64,000 nt of DNA from Sunxiuqinia sp965230765 (lineage in GTDB: Bacteria > Bacteroidota > Bacteroidia > Bacteroidales > Prolixibacteraceae), in the NCBI GenBank assembly GCA_965230765.1, contig CBDDLR010000001.1, forward strand, positions 1,488,001-1,552,000, given 5' to 3'. Position numbers and translations under genes: made by a program. Shown one piece after another: positions 45,101 through 54,390 of the stretch (position 1 is the stretch's first letter; every line of letters starts with the position of its first letter). Below the pieces are notes generated by a model. The model searched no databases. It worked only from the letters and a program-made list of their open reading frames with translations, and was not told where the DNA came from.

Positions 45101-45441
45101 ATTGCGATGATGCTACCGTGTTAGTAATTATTAATGATGAAGCCTTGTTTGTACCAAATGCATTTACACCAAATGGAGATGGGTATAACGATTTGTTTGA
45201 GATTAAGGGAATTAGTGAATATCAGAATGTTTCGTTGAAGATATTTAACAGGTGGGGTAATTTGGTGTATGAGGCTAGTAATTATGGGGCTGCTGCTGGA
45301 CGAACAGGCTTTTGGGATGGAATAGCAAATAGAGGATTGATGTCAGGTGGAGGACAGGTTCCTACGGGCACCTATTTTTACATTCTGGATTTAGGTAATG
45401 GAGAAGAAAAAATAAATGGGTTTATATATCTCGATCGATAA
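42196..45441 (+). CDS. Cadherin-like/DUF11 surface protein with CHU_C T9SS sorting domain
   Basis: About 1081 residues. Signal peptide to about residue 27 (ending GIAFSQ), a PKD-like domain (30-112), then five or six tandem cadherin-like/Big_9 repeats (115-595), each with an NGSFTFTP or DGTFTYTP turn and an SFSYDVCDDG or FIYEVCDDG strand. A DUF11 domain follows (about 598-720, ADVSVVKTGPAEIAPNEEI), two PKD/Ig-like domains and a further cadherin-like repeat. The C terminus (about 985-1081) is the gliding-motility-associated CHU_C domain (FVPNAFTPNGDGYNDLFEI, LKIFNRWGNLVYE), which directs type B T9SS export and anchoring. ATG at 42196 is preferred over the TTG at 42181. Confidence 0.9.
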   Translation: MSSYLRNMIKFLLSATFTLWVGIAFSQTTETVEQNSVHSYTVTGGNGWTYNWTLIDPNSNSVTLSSTESFDLSQTEDITFSILGDYTLRVQATDNLGCLSKILEKTIEVIEIANNPPIAVDDSFTTPEEAVISGNLLTNDSDPDGDNISANAVTIANGNGTLQISSNGSFTFTPSAGFSGSISFSYDVCDDGDPQLCDEGQVTFDVIENGVPVAQNGTFSMDENTTLNSDLVSLVSDPENHNLTFTSQTQTTTNGSVTINEDGTFTYTPDADFNGNDFFIYEVCDDGTPSKCSQGNITITVREVLEFNRFAVNDIAFVFENSSTNGQVLNNDIDFSGTGISVSIPSGSDVVNGSLNMNSDGSFTYQPNTGFIGIDNFYYEVCASEEPTGCDEANVTIHVLPQEITTESVILNDDEVETSLNTSVTGNALANDFSPVDDNIQINTLPQQSPLNGTLTINEDGTFVYTPQTGFVGEDYFIYEACGQVTAECKTARVTIRVANELEPAIFAVDDVVHIFSNETASGDLLLNDIQPSGKTVTLNTTPVVSPSFGTVSISSNGNYTYNPTSTAYPFVDQFVYEICDQGSYCSRATVYIIVTEEPNETADVSVVKTGPAEIAPNEEITYEIVVSNTGNVTAANVTLDDFLPAAILNPEYQLDGAGDFASWPGQLNLGDIEDGSSIQVTIRGTVENGAPDLIENYASVSSDQYDPDLANNVSTVQTVTSRAPVIIVENGLHQIIGCCYDSGLRLDASNSIGLEPLTFLWEPSTNLDDATSSTPLFTGSESTTYTLTVTASNGESSTETVIVEVKPCPLINMANQVFANSPNEMIMLDASESTGHKLSYAWWPSGSELIVSGETTSNPVVSGVGKYYLQITDSLGCTAIDSVTVGLLVQITAVDDSTNMLVNTSVDINVVENDLPEGGVDPASITIVSPPEHGIAVVTADSIITYTPDQYYAGRDDFIYSVCDYFENCDDATVLVIINDEALFVPNAFTPNGDGYNDLFEIKGISEYQNVSLKIFNRWGNLVYEASNYGAAAGRTGFWDGIANRGLMSGGGQVPTGTYFYILDLGNGEEKINGFIYLDR

Positions 45442-45485
45442 ATAAAGTGGACATTGAATTAAAAAAAATAACGAAAAAAATTTTA

Positions 45486-46442
45486 ATGCGGGAAGAAATT
45501 GTGAAAAAGGGGCATAGCAGAATCATTCTGCTGTTTATAATGTGTTCAGGGCTTCTGTGTTTTAATCAATCACATGCCCAGCAAGACCCTATGTTCACGC
45601 AATACATGAACAATATTCTTTCGGTTAATCCAGCCTATGCAGGTTCGTCCAATATGCTTAGTTTGCAGGTAATGTCACGTAATCAGTGGGTTGCCTGGGA
45701 AGGAGCACCCGTTACACAAACATTTTCAGCACATACCCCATTCACAAAATATAATATGGGAATTGGTTTTTCTGTACTTTCAGATGAAATTGGGCCAATC
45801 TCGCAAACAGGGGCTTACATTGATTACTCGTATAGCTTGAATTTTGATAGAGGCCGCTACCTGTCATTTGGATTGAAGGGAGGGGTAAATTTTTATGAAG
45901 CAAGCCTGAGCGACCTGCGCACGGTTGATCCTAATGATCCCATTCTTGTGAATGACATAAACCGGAGGCTTTTACCAAATTTTGGGATTGGGGTGTTCTA
46001 TCAATCACAACGTTTTATTGTCGGATTGTCTGTGCCAAAACTTATTGAAAATGTTATCAATGACCACGACTTTTCATCAGAATACATAAGTAAAGAAAGT
46101 ATCCATTATTTTTTTATGACAGGATACGTGCTAGATGTAAACAGAATTCTTAAATTTAAGCCATATGTACTGATGAAATATGTGAACAATGCTCCCTTGT
46201 CCGTGGACCTTACAGCACAACTTTTATTTTATAATCGTTTCTGGGTAGGGGCAATGTACAGGGTTGGTGATGCGGTAGGTGCGATAATGCAAATTCAACT
46301 TACCAATCAGCTTAGGGTCGGTTATTCATATGATGTTAGTGCAAATGATTTGAGTACATTTAATAACGGAACACACGAAATACTGGTTGGATGGGACTTT
46401 AATTTTGGTCGTGGAAAAGTTAGGTCGCCACGTTATTTTTAG
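45486..46442 (+). CDS. PorP/SprF-family T9SS outer-membrane protein
   Basis: About 318 residues with a signal peptide ending SHAQQ and then DPMFTQYMNNILSVNPAYAGS, the diagnostic start of PorP/SprF proteins, followed by RNQWVAWEGAPVTQTFSAHTP. The rest is an amphipathic beta-barrel. SprF of Flavobacterium is needed for secretion and anchoring of SprB, and many type B sorting-domain proteins have a dedicated PorP/SprF next door. Its location just after the CHU_C gene fits this. ATG at 45486 is chosen because the longer GTG form adds a lysine-rich leader before the signal peptide. Confidence 0.92.
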   Translation: MREEIVKKGHSRIILLFIMCSGLLCFNQSHAQQDPMFTQYMNNILSVNPAYAGSSNMLSLQVMSRNQWVAWEGAPVTQTFSAHTPFTKYNMGIGFSVLSDEIGPISQTGAYIDYSYSLNFDRGRYLSFGLKGGVNFYEASLSDLRTVDPNDPILVNDINRRLLPNFGIGVFYQSQRFIVGLSVPKLIENVINDHDFSSEYISKESIHYFFMTGYVLDVNRILKFKPYVLMKYVNNAPLSVDLTAQLLFYNRFWVGAMYRVGDAVGAIMQIQLTNQLRVGYSYDVSANDLSTFNNGTHEILVGWDFNFGRGKVRSPRYF

Positions 46443-46459
46443 GGTTCTGATACTTATAA

Positions 46460-48463
46460 ATGAGAAGATTTTATAAAATAAGCATTCTTTTTTTCGCGCT
46501 GGTTTTTCTGTTGGTTAATCAGCTTGAAGCACAGAAGGTAACCATCAAAATGGCCGACAGGAGTTTTGATGATTTTGCTTTTGTTGAGGCCATCGAATTG
46601 TATGAGTATGCTTATGAAAAGGATTCTGAAAACCCATATGTTATAAGAAGATTAGCCGATGCAAACCGGAATATTGGTAATACAGAAGAAGTAGAACGTT
46701 GGCTGAAAATACTCATTGACAAACGCGAGGAAGACCCTGAAGATTTGTTTAATTATTCGCAAGCCCTAAAAAGCAACGGCAAATACCTGGAAGCTGAACA
46801 GTGGCTCCAAGAGTATGCTGAAATGAGACCAGAGGATGGACGTGTGAATGTGCAGGCATCCTTGTTGGAGTACATTCGTTTTCTGCACCGCGATTCAAGC
46901 AAATATGAAATCAGACATCTTTCAATTAATACAGAGGGTTCTGACATGGGACCAGCCTACTTCAGGGATCAGATGGTTTTCTCATCAACACATGGAGGGA
47001 ACGGTTCTTCTTCTAGAAAATATAGATGGAACGAACTCCCTTTCCTTGATTTGTATGTTGGGGATATTGCAGCAGATGGCGATTTGGTAAATGTGGAACC
47101 TTTTGCACCGAAACTAAAAACCTCCTACCACGATGGACCTGTTTCATTTGATCAGCATGAAGACAAGGTGTTTGTTACCCGGAACAATGTAGGCAAATCG
47201 GGTGTGAAAAAAGGTGCGGAAGGTGAAATAAACCTTAAAATATTATATGGTGGAAAAGAAGGTAACAAATGGGAGTATAGAGGCGAGTTCCCTTTTAACA
47301 GCCCCGATTATTCTGTAGGGCATCCTTCTGTTGACAATACGGGCAACGTCCTGTATTTTGCATCGGATATGCCGGGAGGATATGGTGGCTCCGATATTTA
47401 TTTTTCAACTTTCAATAATGGCTATTGGAGTGAACCATTCAATCTGGGGCCAAAAGTGAATACCTCGGGGAATGAGTTTTTTCCCTACATCAGTAACGAC
47501 GGTGTACTTTACTTTTCTTCCAACGGACATGGAGGAATGGGGGGACTGGATATTTTCTTTTCTGTTCCGGAACGTGGGGTTTTCGATCTGGTGGAGAACA
47601 TGGGATACCCTGTTAATAGCCCAAGGGATGACTTTAGTTTTATTTTAGACGATAATGGTACTCAGGGTTATTTTGCCTCCAACAGGAAAGGTGGGGCAGG
47701 AAACGATGACTTGTATTACTTGCAGATTAAGTATATTCCAATAATTATTCGTGGGGTAGCAAAAGATCGTGAGACTTCTGAAATAATACCTGGAACAAAA
47801 ATTTCAATAGTTAATGAAAATGCAGACACCATTTTTACAAGCATTACAGGCAGGGATGGGCAGTTTGAATTTGAAGTGAATAAAGGACAGGAGTACATTG
47901 TTCATGCCCAAAACGTGGATTATTTCCCCAATGAAAACTATGTGCTGACAAGTAATTTGCGCACAAATGGTGAAGCTTTTGTTGAAATGTTTCTGGAGCT
48001 AATGCCTGAAGACGATTCTCCTGAACCAATTATGATGGAGGAGGAAAATGGAGAGCCGTTGCAGATTATTGAAGTGGAATACGCTAAGTTTGAGCGTGAA
48101 AGTGCCATACTCACCCAGGAAACCATAAACATGCTTGATCGATTGATTGCAATCATGAAAAAATATCCGGAGATGGAGGTTAGGATAGAGTCGCACACCG
48201 ACTCACGGGGAGATGATGATGCCAATATGTTACTGTCAAAACGAAGGGCACGTGCTGCATTTGATTACCTGAGAGAGCGTGATATTGATCCTAACCGGGT
48301 AGAATATGAAGGCTATGGAGAAACACGTTTGCTGAATAATTGCGACGATGGAGTGGATTGTTCTGATGCTGAGCATGCGGAGAATGAGCGGACCATCGTT
48401 AAGGTGGTTAAAAAAGGCGAATATAAAGGCAAGCGTTCCAAACAGAATATATTCTATTTCTAA
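46460..48463 (+). CDS. PorE-like OmpA-family protein (TPR, PD40, CarboxypepD_reg, OmpA)
   Basis: 667 residues with a signal peptide ending QLEAQ. Domain order: TPR-like helices (about 30-130), a beta-propeller of PD40 repeats (about 145-425, SVGHPSVDNTGNVLYFASDM, EFFPYISNDGVLYFSSNG), a carboxypeptidase regulatory-like Ig domain (about 430-515) and an OmpA C-terminal peptidoglycan-binding domain (about 545-655, with IESHTDSRGDDDAN and LSKRRARAAFDYL). This is the plan of PorE in the T9SS. It may be a paralogue specific to this surface cluster, or a general one. Starts 18 bases after the PorP/SprF gene. Confidence 0.88.
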   Translation: MRRFYKISILFFALVFLLVNQLEAQKVTIKMADRSFDDFAFVEAIELYEYAYEKDSENPYVIRRLADANRNIGNTEEVERWLKILIDKREEDPEDLFNYSQALKSNGKYLEAEQWLQEYAEMRPEDGRVNVQASLLEYIRFLHRDSSKYEIRHLSINTEGSDMGPAYFRDQMVFSSTHGGNGSSSRKYRWNELPFLDLYVGDIAADGDLVNVEPFAPKLKTSYHDGPVSFDQHEDKVFVTRNNVGKSGVKKGAEGEINLKILYGGKEGNKWEYRGEFPFNSPDYSVGHPSVDNTGNVLYFASDMPGGYGGSDIYFSTFNNGYWSEPFNLGPKVNTSGNEFFPYISNDGVLYFSSNGHGGMGGLDIFFSVPERGVFDLVENMGYPVNSPRDDFSFILDDNGTQGYFASNRKGGAGNDDLYYLQIKYIPIIIRGVAKDRETSEIIPGTKISIVNENADTIFTSITGRDGQFEFEVNKGQEYIVHAQNVDYFPNENYVLTSNLRTNGEAFVEMFLELMPEDDSPEPIMMEEENGEPLQIIEVEYAKFERESAILTQETINMLDRLIAIMKKYPEMEVRIESHTDSRGDDDANMLLSKRRARAAFDYLRERDIDPNRVEYEGYGETRLLNNCDDGVDCSDAEHAENERTIVKVVKKGEYKGKRSKQNIFYF

Positions 48464-48642
48464 CGTAGTTCCATTCTAGGCTTACACTATTTTCACCCTG
48501 CAAATACACATGTTCACCCCTAATTTAACAAAGTTTAAAAGAATAATTTTTGTTCAGAAAAGTTTATGTCGTTTCTTGATCATTATTGATTAAACCAATT
48601 GATGAAAAATTAGTCAGATATCCACACAGCAACAAACAAAGC

Positions 48643-49536
48643 GTGAAGATTACAATTGAACAATTAAACAAAGTATACCCAAACGGGAACAAAGCATTGA
48701 AAAACGTAAACCTGGAAATCAACAATGGGATGTTTGGTTTGCTTGGTCCCAATGGTGCCGGAAAATCCAGTTTGATGAGAATCCTGGTTACACTTATGAA
48801 ACCTTCCGATGGTAAAGTGAGTGTTAATGGGTACGATCTGGTTAAGAACCGTCGGGAAATCCGAAAAATGTTGGGCTACTTACCTCAGGATTTTCGATTC
48901 TTTTCAAAACTGAAAACCTATGAGTTTTTAGATTATGCAGCCCGTTTGGCAGGAATGAAAAAAGCAGCTGAACGCTCTTCTGCAATTGATAAAATGCTAG
49001 AGGAGGTTGGTTTGTTCGAAGCCCGTGACAGGCAGGCTAACAAGCTTTCCGGGGGTATGAAGCGTCGATTGGGGATTGCACAGGCGTTAATTAACAACCC
49101 CCAGATTATTGTAGTTGATGAACCTACCACCGGGCTCGACCCTGAGGAACGTATTCGATTTCGGAATTTGCTTTCCACCATTTCAACCAATGATGTGATT
49201 ATTATTTTATCCACACACATTGTTGGCGATATATCCAGCACCTGTAAAAATATGGCTTTGCTTAACCGGGGGGAACTAGCCTACAGTGGCTCGCCTGATG
49301 AATTAGTGGCACAAGCAGAAGGGAAGGTTTGGTTAATAAAGGCTACCGAAACAGAATACATGGAAATTAACGAAAAGTTTCCGGTTATTTCCAATGTTCC
49401 TACCAGCGAAGGATGGGAGATTCAGGTAGTGGCCGATGAGATAAATGGTTATCACGGGCACAGCATCAATCCAAACCTGGAACATGCCTATGTGTATTTT
49501 ATGGAGAGTAATCACAATCAATGGACTAACAGCTAA
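48643..49536 (+). CDS. ABC-2 type transporter ATP-binding protein
   Basis: About 297 residues with a full nucleotide-binding domain: Walker A GPNGAGKS, Q-loop LGYLPQDF, signature LSGGMKRRLGIAQAL, Walker B IIVVDEPTTGLD and switch histidine in STHI. It has an additional C-terminal domain of about 80 residues. GTG at 48643 is the likely start; a TTG at 48586 would add 19 residues with no family match. First gene of the transport operon and partner of the permease that follows after 11 bases. Its sequence is close to the NBD at the end of the RND-ABC fusion further down (RIRFRNLL, GLLGPNGAGKS). Confidence 0.93.
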   Translation: MKITIEQLNKVYPNGNKALKNVNLEINNGMFGLLGPNGAGKSSLMRILVTLMKPSDGKVSVNGYDLVKNRREIRKMLGYLPQDFRFFSKLKTYEFLDYAARLAGMKKAAERSSAIDKMLEEVGLFEARDRQANKLSGGMKRRLGIAQALINNPQIIVVDEPTTGLDPEERIRFRNLLSTISTNDVIIILSTHIVGDISSTCKNMALLNRGELAYSGSPDELVAQAEGKVWLIKATETEYMEINEKFPVISNVPTSEGWEIQVVADEINGYHGHSINPNLEHAYVYFMESNHNQWTNS

Positions 49537-49547
49537 ATCACACAGGC

Positions 49548-52500
49548 ATGGTATCAATACATAACATCAAGTCTATTGCACGCTATGAAACCAAAACACT
49601 TTTAAGAAGTTGGTTCTTCCGGATTTTTGCCATCATTGCCATGGTGTTTTTGTTCTTTTTCAATTTTGGTGTGCTAATTGAATCAAACGGTGGTTCCGGA
49701 GAATGGTGGCTAAAAGGATTACCATCAAATATTCCCTATGCAAATATCCTGTTTCTAAATGTTGTGCAGGCGGTTATTGCCATTTTCCTGGCATCCGATT
49801 TTTTGAAACGTGATAAAAAACTTGATACTACCGAGGTTATTTACATGCGGCCAATGACCAATGGTGAGTATGTGATTGGCAAAACACTTGGCAACCTGTT
49901 GGTATTTGTTGTGCTGAATTTCATCATTTTAGGAATTGCATTAATTTTTAACTTCATTGCAAAAGATACAGCTGTATATTGGCACAACTACCTTTATTAC
50001 TTTTTAATTATAAGTCTTCCCACCCTAATTTTTATTATGGGGCTTGCATTCCTGGTCATGTCTCTCATTCGGAACCAGGCGGTAACATTCGTAGTTTTGT
50101 TGGGTTATGTAGCAATAACCTTATTTTATATCACGAATAATTTCTACTACTTGTTTGACTACATGGCTTTCAATATTCCACTAATCTATTCTGATTTTGT
50201 TGGATTTGGAAATCTGAAAACCATACTCATTCATAGGGGAATGTATCTGGGATTTGGCCTGGCTTTTATTTGCTTTGCTATTTTGTTGTTACGACGCTTA
50301 CCTCACTCCGAGATTATGCGTTGGCTTTCTTCGGTCTTTGGTGCAATTTTCTTTTTCGGTGCTTTGTATTTGGGCTTTCTTCATGTTAATTCCTTTACAG
50401 AAAACAAGAAGCTGAAAGAACAGATGGTGAGTGTGAACGATGAATATCTGGGGACAAAACAAGTAGCGGTTCGTTCCTATAATATTGATCTTGACCATCA
50501 GGGAAACAGCATTGCCTGTGAGGTGAACATGCAGGTTAAAAATACCAGACAAGAGCCTATCGAAAAAGTAATTTTCAGCCTAAATCCTGGATTGCAGATT
50601 TCAAGCATTTCAGTAAATGGTGATGCTCAGAAATTTGAGAGGAATCATGGAATTATCGAATTAAGCGATTGTCGGATTGCACCGGGAGAACGGGCGAAAA
50701 TTGTGATGAACTATCAAGGTTGCATCAACGAAACAGCATGTTTTCTAGATATTGATGATAAAATAAAGAGTGAAGCTTATAGAGCTCAGATGTTCCAAAT
50801 AGATAAGCGGCATGCCTTTATTACTCCCACATACGTTTTGTTGACACGCGAGAGCAACTGGTACCCAATTCCAGGCGCAGGGCTTGGATACAAGAACAAA
50901 CAATGGTTTTCCAGGCAATTCAGTAATTATAAACTGAATGTAAAAACACTGCCAGGTTTAATACCAGTTTCACAAGGAAGTATGGATAAAACTGAAGAGG
51001 GGTTCGTGTTTGAGTCTTCACATGCCCAATCGCAGATATCATTGTCTATCGGTAAATATCAACAAATATCGAAAGAGGTTGACGGACTGGAGTTTAATGT
51101 TTTTTGTTTGGAGGGGCACGATTATTTTTCATCGTTTTTCGAGGATGTAAAAGATACCATCCCAGGTGTTATCGCTGAAGTGCTTCAGGATTTTGAGCGC
51201 GACGTTGATCTGTTTTATCCGTTTGAAAGGCTCAGTCTGGTTGAAGTGCCCATTCAGTTTTATGCGTACGAACGATTACTTACAGGAGCAAGGGAGAATT
51301 TACAGCCTGAAATGATCTTGTTTCCTGAAAAAGGTTTGATGATACGCGATGCAGATTTTAACGGACGGTTTCACTCAAGGAGAGGGTTTGGGCGTGGCGA
51401 TAATGAAAACCTGACACCAGAAGAGAAAAAAATCAGGGTACTTCGGAATTTCCTCTCTACGTTTACGATGGAACAGGGGCGGCCAAACTTCAATAGGAGT
51501 CAGGGCGAGTTGCAGGTGGAAGATCGGGTGAACACCAATTATGCATTTCCGCTATTTTACAACTATGCGTATTATATCAGTTCTGATGAATGGCTGGTTA
51601 TAGATCGTGTTTTCGAATCGTATAAGAAACAATCCACGACAAATCCACGATTTAGCTTTGCACGTGACTTGCAGGGTTTGTCTGAAGATGAAAAAGGTAA
51701 TCTTGCACTACTTTCTCAAAGTTTTGAAGAGATCCTGCTCGATCCGGAACAGGCACAAATAGCAGATAATGTCATCAAGTTGAAAGGGAAAACCCTGTTT
51801 TCAATTGTGAAGCACAAAGCAAAAGACGATGAGTTTGAAGATTTTTTGTATGCTTATTTAAACGGGGTAAAGTTTCAAACCTCTACCATTCAGCAATTCA
51901 ACGATGCCTTGTTCGATGAATTTGAAATTGATTTAATCCCTTATTTGAAAAACTGGTTTAAAAGCAAAGAGCTTCCCGCTTTTTTATTTGGGAAGAACGA
52001 AGCCAAAAAAGTACTTGATGGTGATCAGCTTAAAACGATGTTCAAGATTAAAGTAACGAACACAGAAGATGTAGAAGGGGTGCTTTCATTTAATTTTAGA
52101 ATTGGAGGAGGTGGAGGACGTTTTGGAGGCATGGGAGGTTCTGCAGAAACAGTAACTGAGTTGTTATATCTTGAAGGGAACCAAACCAAAGAGGTTAGTT
52201 TTTTGCTGAATGGAAACCCTCGGGGGGTAAGTATAAACTCCCTGGCATCAAAAAATATTCCAGCAGAAATCCGAATCGTATTTGATAATTTGGAAGAAGA
52301 TAAAGACGCCGTTCCATATGAAGGCGAGAAGGTGTTGGATGATCCGGTTACACTGGTGGAAGAACATGAAATCATTCTTGATAACGAAGACCCTTCGTTT
52401 GAAGTAACCGAAGGATATGAGGAAAGCCTTTTAAGAAAATTGCTCATCAAAGAAAAAGCAGAAAAAGAAAAATATTCAGGATTTTTTGACTGGAGGCCTC

Positions 52501-52883
52501 CCAGACAATGGACGTTGACTACCAAATCCTCCTTTTACGGGGAAAACGTTCGTTCGGCTCATTACATAAGGCATGGCGATGGAAATCAAAAAGCTACCTG
52601 GAATGTGCCGATTAATGAACCTTCTTATTATGAAGTATATGCCTTCATAAACTACGAGAGGTTCAGAAGGGGAAGAAGGCAGGAGAATTATGGTGAATAC
52701 CATTATACCATAAAACATGACGATGGTGAAGAAGAGTCCATAGTTGATTTGAAATCGGCAGAAAGGGGCTGGAATTATTTAGGGGCCTACTACTTTTCGC
52801 CAGATACGGCAGTCATTCAGCTTAGTAATAAATCAGAAAACAGGGCTGTGATTGCTGATGCTATAAAACTGGTAAAACAATAA
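49548..52883 (+). CDS. ABC permease fused to a degenerate M1-peptidase-like domain and a golvesin-like C-terminal domain
   Basis: 1111 residues. Six or seven hydrophobic helices (about 20-285) make an ABC-2 permease. The middle (about 300-830) follows the M1 aminopeptidase plan. The GAMEN substrate motif appears as GAREN at 580-584, and no HExxH zinc motif is found where it is expected, so the peptidase should be inactive. A glycine-rich beta region follows, then a golvesin/xly-type domain (about 970-1111, ending IADAIKLVKQ). The family of ABC permease plus M1 domain is known; loss of the catalytic motif suggests a binding or structural role outside the cytoplasmic membrane. It is coupled to the ABC ATPase before it. 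Confidence 0.85.
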   Translation: MVSIHNIKSIARYETKTLLRSWFFRIFAIIAMVFLFFFNFGVLIESNGGSGEWWLKGLPSNIPYANILFLNVVQAVIAIFLASDFLKRDKKLDTTEVIYMRPMTNGEYVIGKTLGNLLVFVVLNFIILGIALIFNFIAKDTAVYWHNYLYYFLIISLPTLIFIMGLAFLVMSLIRNQAVTFVVLLGYVAITLFYITNNFYYLFDYMAFNIPLIYSDFVGFGNLKTILIHRGMYLGFGLAFICFAILLLRRLPHSEIMRWLSSVFGAIFFFGALYLGFLHVNSFTENKKLKEQMVSVNDEYLGTKQVAVRSYNIDLDHQGNSIACEVNMQVKNTRQEPIEKVIFSLNPGLQISSISVNGDAQKFERNHGIIELSDCRIAPGERAKIVMNYQGCINETACFLDIDDKIKSEAYRAQMFQIDKRHAFITPTYVLLTRESNWYPIPGAGLGYKNKQWFSRQFSNYKLNVKTLPGLIPVSQGSMDKTEEGFVFESSHAQSQISLSIGKYQQISKEVDGLEFNVFCLEGHDYFSSFFEDVKDTIPGVIAEVLQDFERDVDLFYPFERLSLVEVPIQFYAYERLLTGARENLQPEMILFPEKGLMIRDADFNGRFHSRRGFGRGDNENLTPEEKKIRVLRNFLSTFTMEQGRPNFNRSQGELQVEDRVNTNYAFPLFYNYAYYISSDEWLVIDRVFESYKKQSTTNPRFSFARDLQGLSEDEKGNLALLSQSFEEILLDPEQAQIADNVIKLKGKTLFSIVKHKAKDDEFEDFLYAYLNGVKFQTSTIQQFNDALFDEFEIDLIPYLKNWFKSKELPAFLFGKNEAKKVLDGDQLKTMFKIKVTNTEDVEGVLSFNFRIGGGGGRFGGMGGSAETVTELLYLEGNQTKEVSFLLNGNPRGVSINSLASKNIPAEIRIVFDNLEEDKDAVPYEGEKVLDDPVTLVEEHEIILDNEDPSFEVTEGYEESLLRKLLIKEKAEKEKYSGFFDWRPPRQWTLTTKSSFYGENVRSAHYIRHGDGNQKATWNVPINEPSYYEVYAFINYERFRRGRRQENYGEYHYTIKHDDGEEESIVDLKSAERGWNYLGAYYFSPDTAVIQLSNKSENRAVIADAIKLVKQ

Positions 52884-52887
52884 AACA

Positions 52888-54375
52888 ATGTATATCATGA
52901 TGTTGAAAATCAAACGGGTTAATTTTCTACTACTTTTTATTTTTCTATCGGGTTATTCCGTGCAGGCCCAGCAGCTATTGTCCCTGGATAAGGCATTGGA
53001 GATCGCCTCTCAGAATAGCCCGGACATTCGAAGGTCGTTGTTGAACCTGGAGCGATCACAAGAATCATTAAATGCTCAAAATGCAGCACTAAAATCGCAG
53101 TTTTCCTTGAACTTAACACCAATCGATTTTAGCAGGACAAGGTCTTTCGATGACTTTACTTCCCAATGGTTTACTCAGGAACAATTAGGGGCTTCGGGTA
53201 CTTTTACCGTTTCGCAACCAATTCTTTTAACCGATGGGACATTGTCGCTAAACAATCGGTTTGGTTGGCAACGAAGCACAAGTGATTTTAATAATGTGGA
53301 AAACAGATCGTTCAGTAATAATTTATACCTGAGTTTGAATCAACCGATTTTTACTTACAACCGCTTGAAAATTCAATTGAAGGAGTTGGAATACGATTTG
53401 GAGAATTCAAACCTTAGTTATGCCATGCAAAAGCTGAACCTGGAAAAATCGGTTACCCAGTTTTTCTACAATGTTTATTTAGCGCAAATGAGCCTGAGCA
53501 TTACCAAAGATGAGTTTGCCAATACCCAGAAAAGTTTTGAGATAACAAAAAACAAAGTGGAAGCCGGGCTGCTTGCAAAGGAAGAACTTTACCAGGCCGA
53601 GTTGAATTTTGCCACTTCAGAATCGAACCTTGAAAACCAAAAGGTGCGCCTGGAGAACACCAAAGACCAGTTCAAGCAATACATCGGCATGGATATTTTT
53701 GAAGAAGTGGCGGTGATGACCAATGTACAGGCCCAACCAATTGAGGTGGATTTACAAAAAGCCATTGAACATGGTTTGAACGCCCGGATGGAGATACGCC
53801 AGCGGGAAATTGATATTGAAACGTCCCAGTTCCAATTGATCCGCACAAAAGCACAAAATGAATTCAGGGGTGATTTGAACCTATCGATAGGGATAATCGG
53901 CGACGATGAAAAGTTGGGCAATATTTACAACAACCCAACGAACAACCCCCGGGTATCGGTTGGTTTAAATATCCCGTTATGGGATTGGGGTGAAAAGAAA
54001 TCCCGGATAAAAGCCCAGGAAGCTTCCATGAAAACACAGGAAATCAACCTGGAAGAACAGAAGAAGCAAATTGTGATCGATATTCGGCAGGTTTACCGGA
54101 ACCTCGAGAACCTGAGAAGGCAGATTGATATTGCGAAACAGAGTGAAGAAAATGCACAATTGACCTACGAAATTAATCTGGAACGATATGCCAATGGTGA
54201 CCTCACCAGCATGGACCTGAACCTTTTTCAGAACCAGCTTTCAGAAAAGAAAATGGCTTATGCACAGGCACTGATCGATTACAAGATTGAACTATTAAAC
54301 CTAAAAATTCAAACACTATACGATTTTGAAAATGAAATGGGGATCGTACCTGAGGAGCTCATTCAAAAAAAGTAA
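52888..54375 (+). CDS. TolC-family outer-membrane efflux protein
   Basis: About 495 residues with a signal peptide ending YSVQAQ. It has the repeated alpha-helical hairpins of the OEP family: LSLDKALEIASQNSPDIRRSLLNLERS at the start, a second half beginning near EVDLQKAIEHGLNARMEIRQREIDIE, and the conserved VGLNIPLWDWGEKKSRIKAQEA segment. Several ATGs lie close together (52888, 52897, 52900); the exact start is uncertain. It gives an exit duct for the RND pumps that follow. Four bases after the permease stop. Confidence 0.93.
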   Translation: MYIMMLKIKRVNFLLLFIFLSGYSVQAQQLLSLDKALEIASQNSPDIRRSLLNLERSQESLNAQNAALKSQFSLNLTPIDFSRTRSFDDFTSQWFTQEQLGASGTFTVSQPILLTDGTLSLNNRFGWQRSTSDFNNVENRSFSNNLYLSLNQPIFTYNRLKIQLKELEYDLENSNLSYAMQKLNLEKSVTQFFYNVYLAQMSLSITKDEFANTQKSFEITKNKVEAGLLAKEELYQAELNFATSESNLENQKVRLENTKDQFKQYIGMDIFEEVAVMTNVQAQPIEVDLQKAIEHGLNARMEIRQREIDIETSQFQLIRTKAQNEFRGDLNLSIGIIGDDEKLGNIYNNPTNNPRVSVGLNIPLWDWGEKKSRIKAQEASMKTQEINLEEQKKQIVIDIRQVYRNLENLRRQIDIAKQSEENAQLTYEINLERYANGDLTSMDLNLFQNQLSEKKMAYAQALIDYKIELLNLKIQTLYDFENEMGIVPEELIQKK

Positions 54376-54390
54376 AAAATTAATACCATC

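Noticed and set aside
51285..51640. Active M1 aminopeptidase in the permease fusion
   Set aside because: No HExxH motif after the GAREN remnant; zinc ligands not found.
52025..52525. 166-codon minus-strand frame inside the permease-peptidase gene
   Set aside because: Serine- and proline-rich antisense shadow with no independent start signal.
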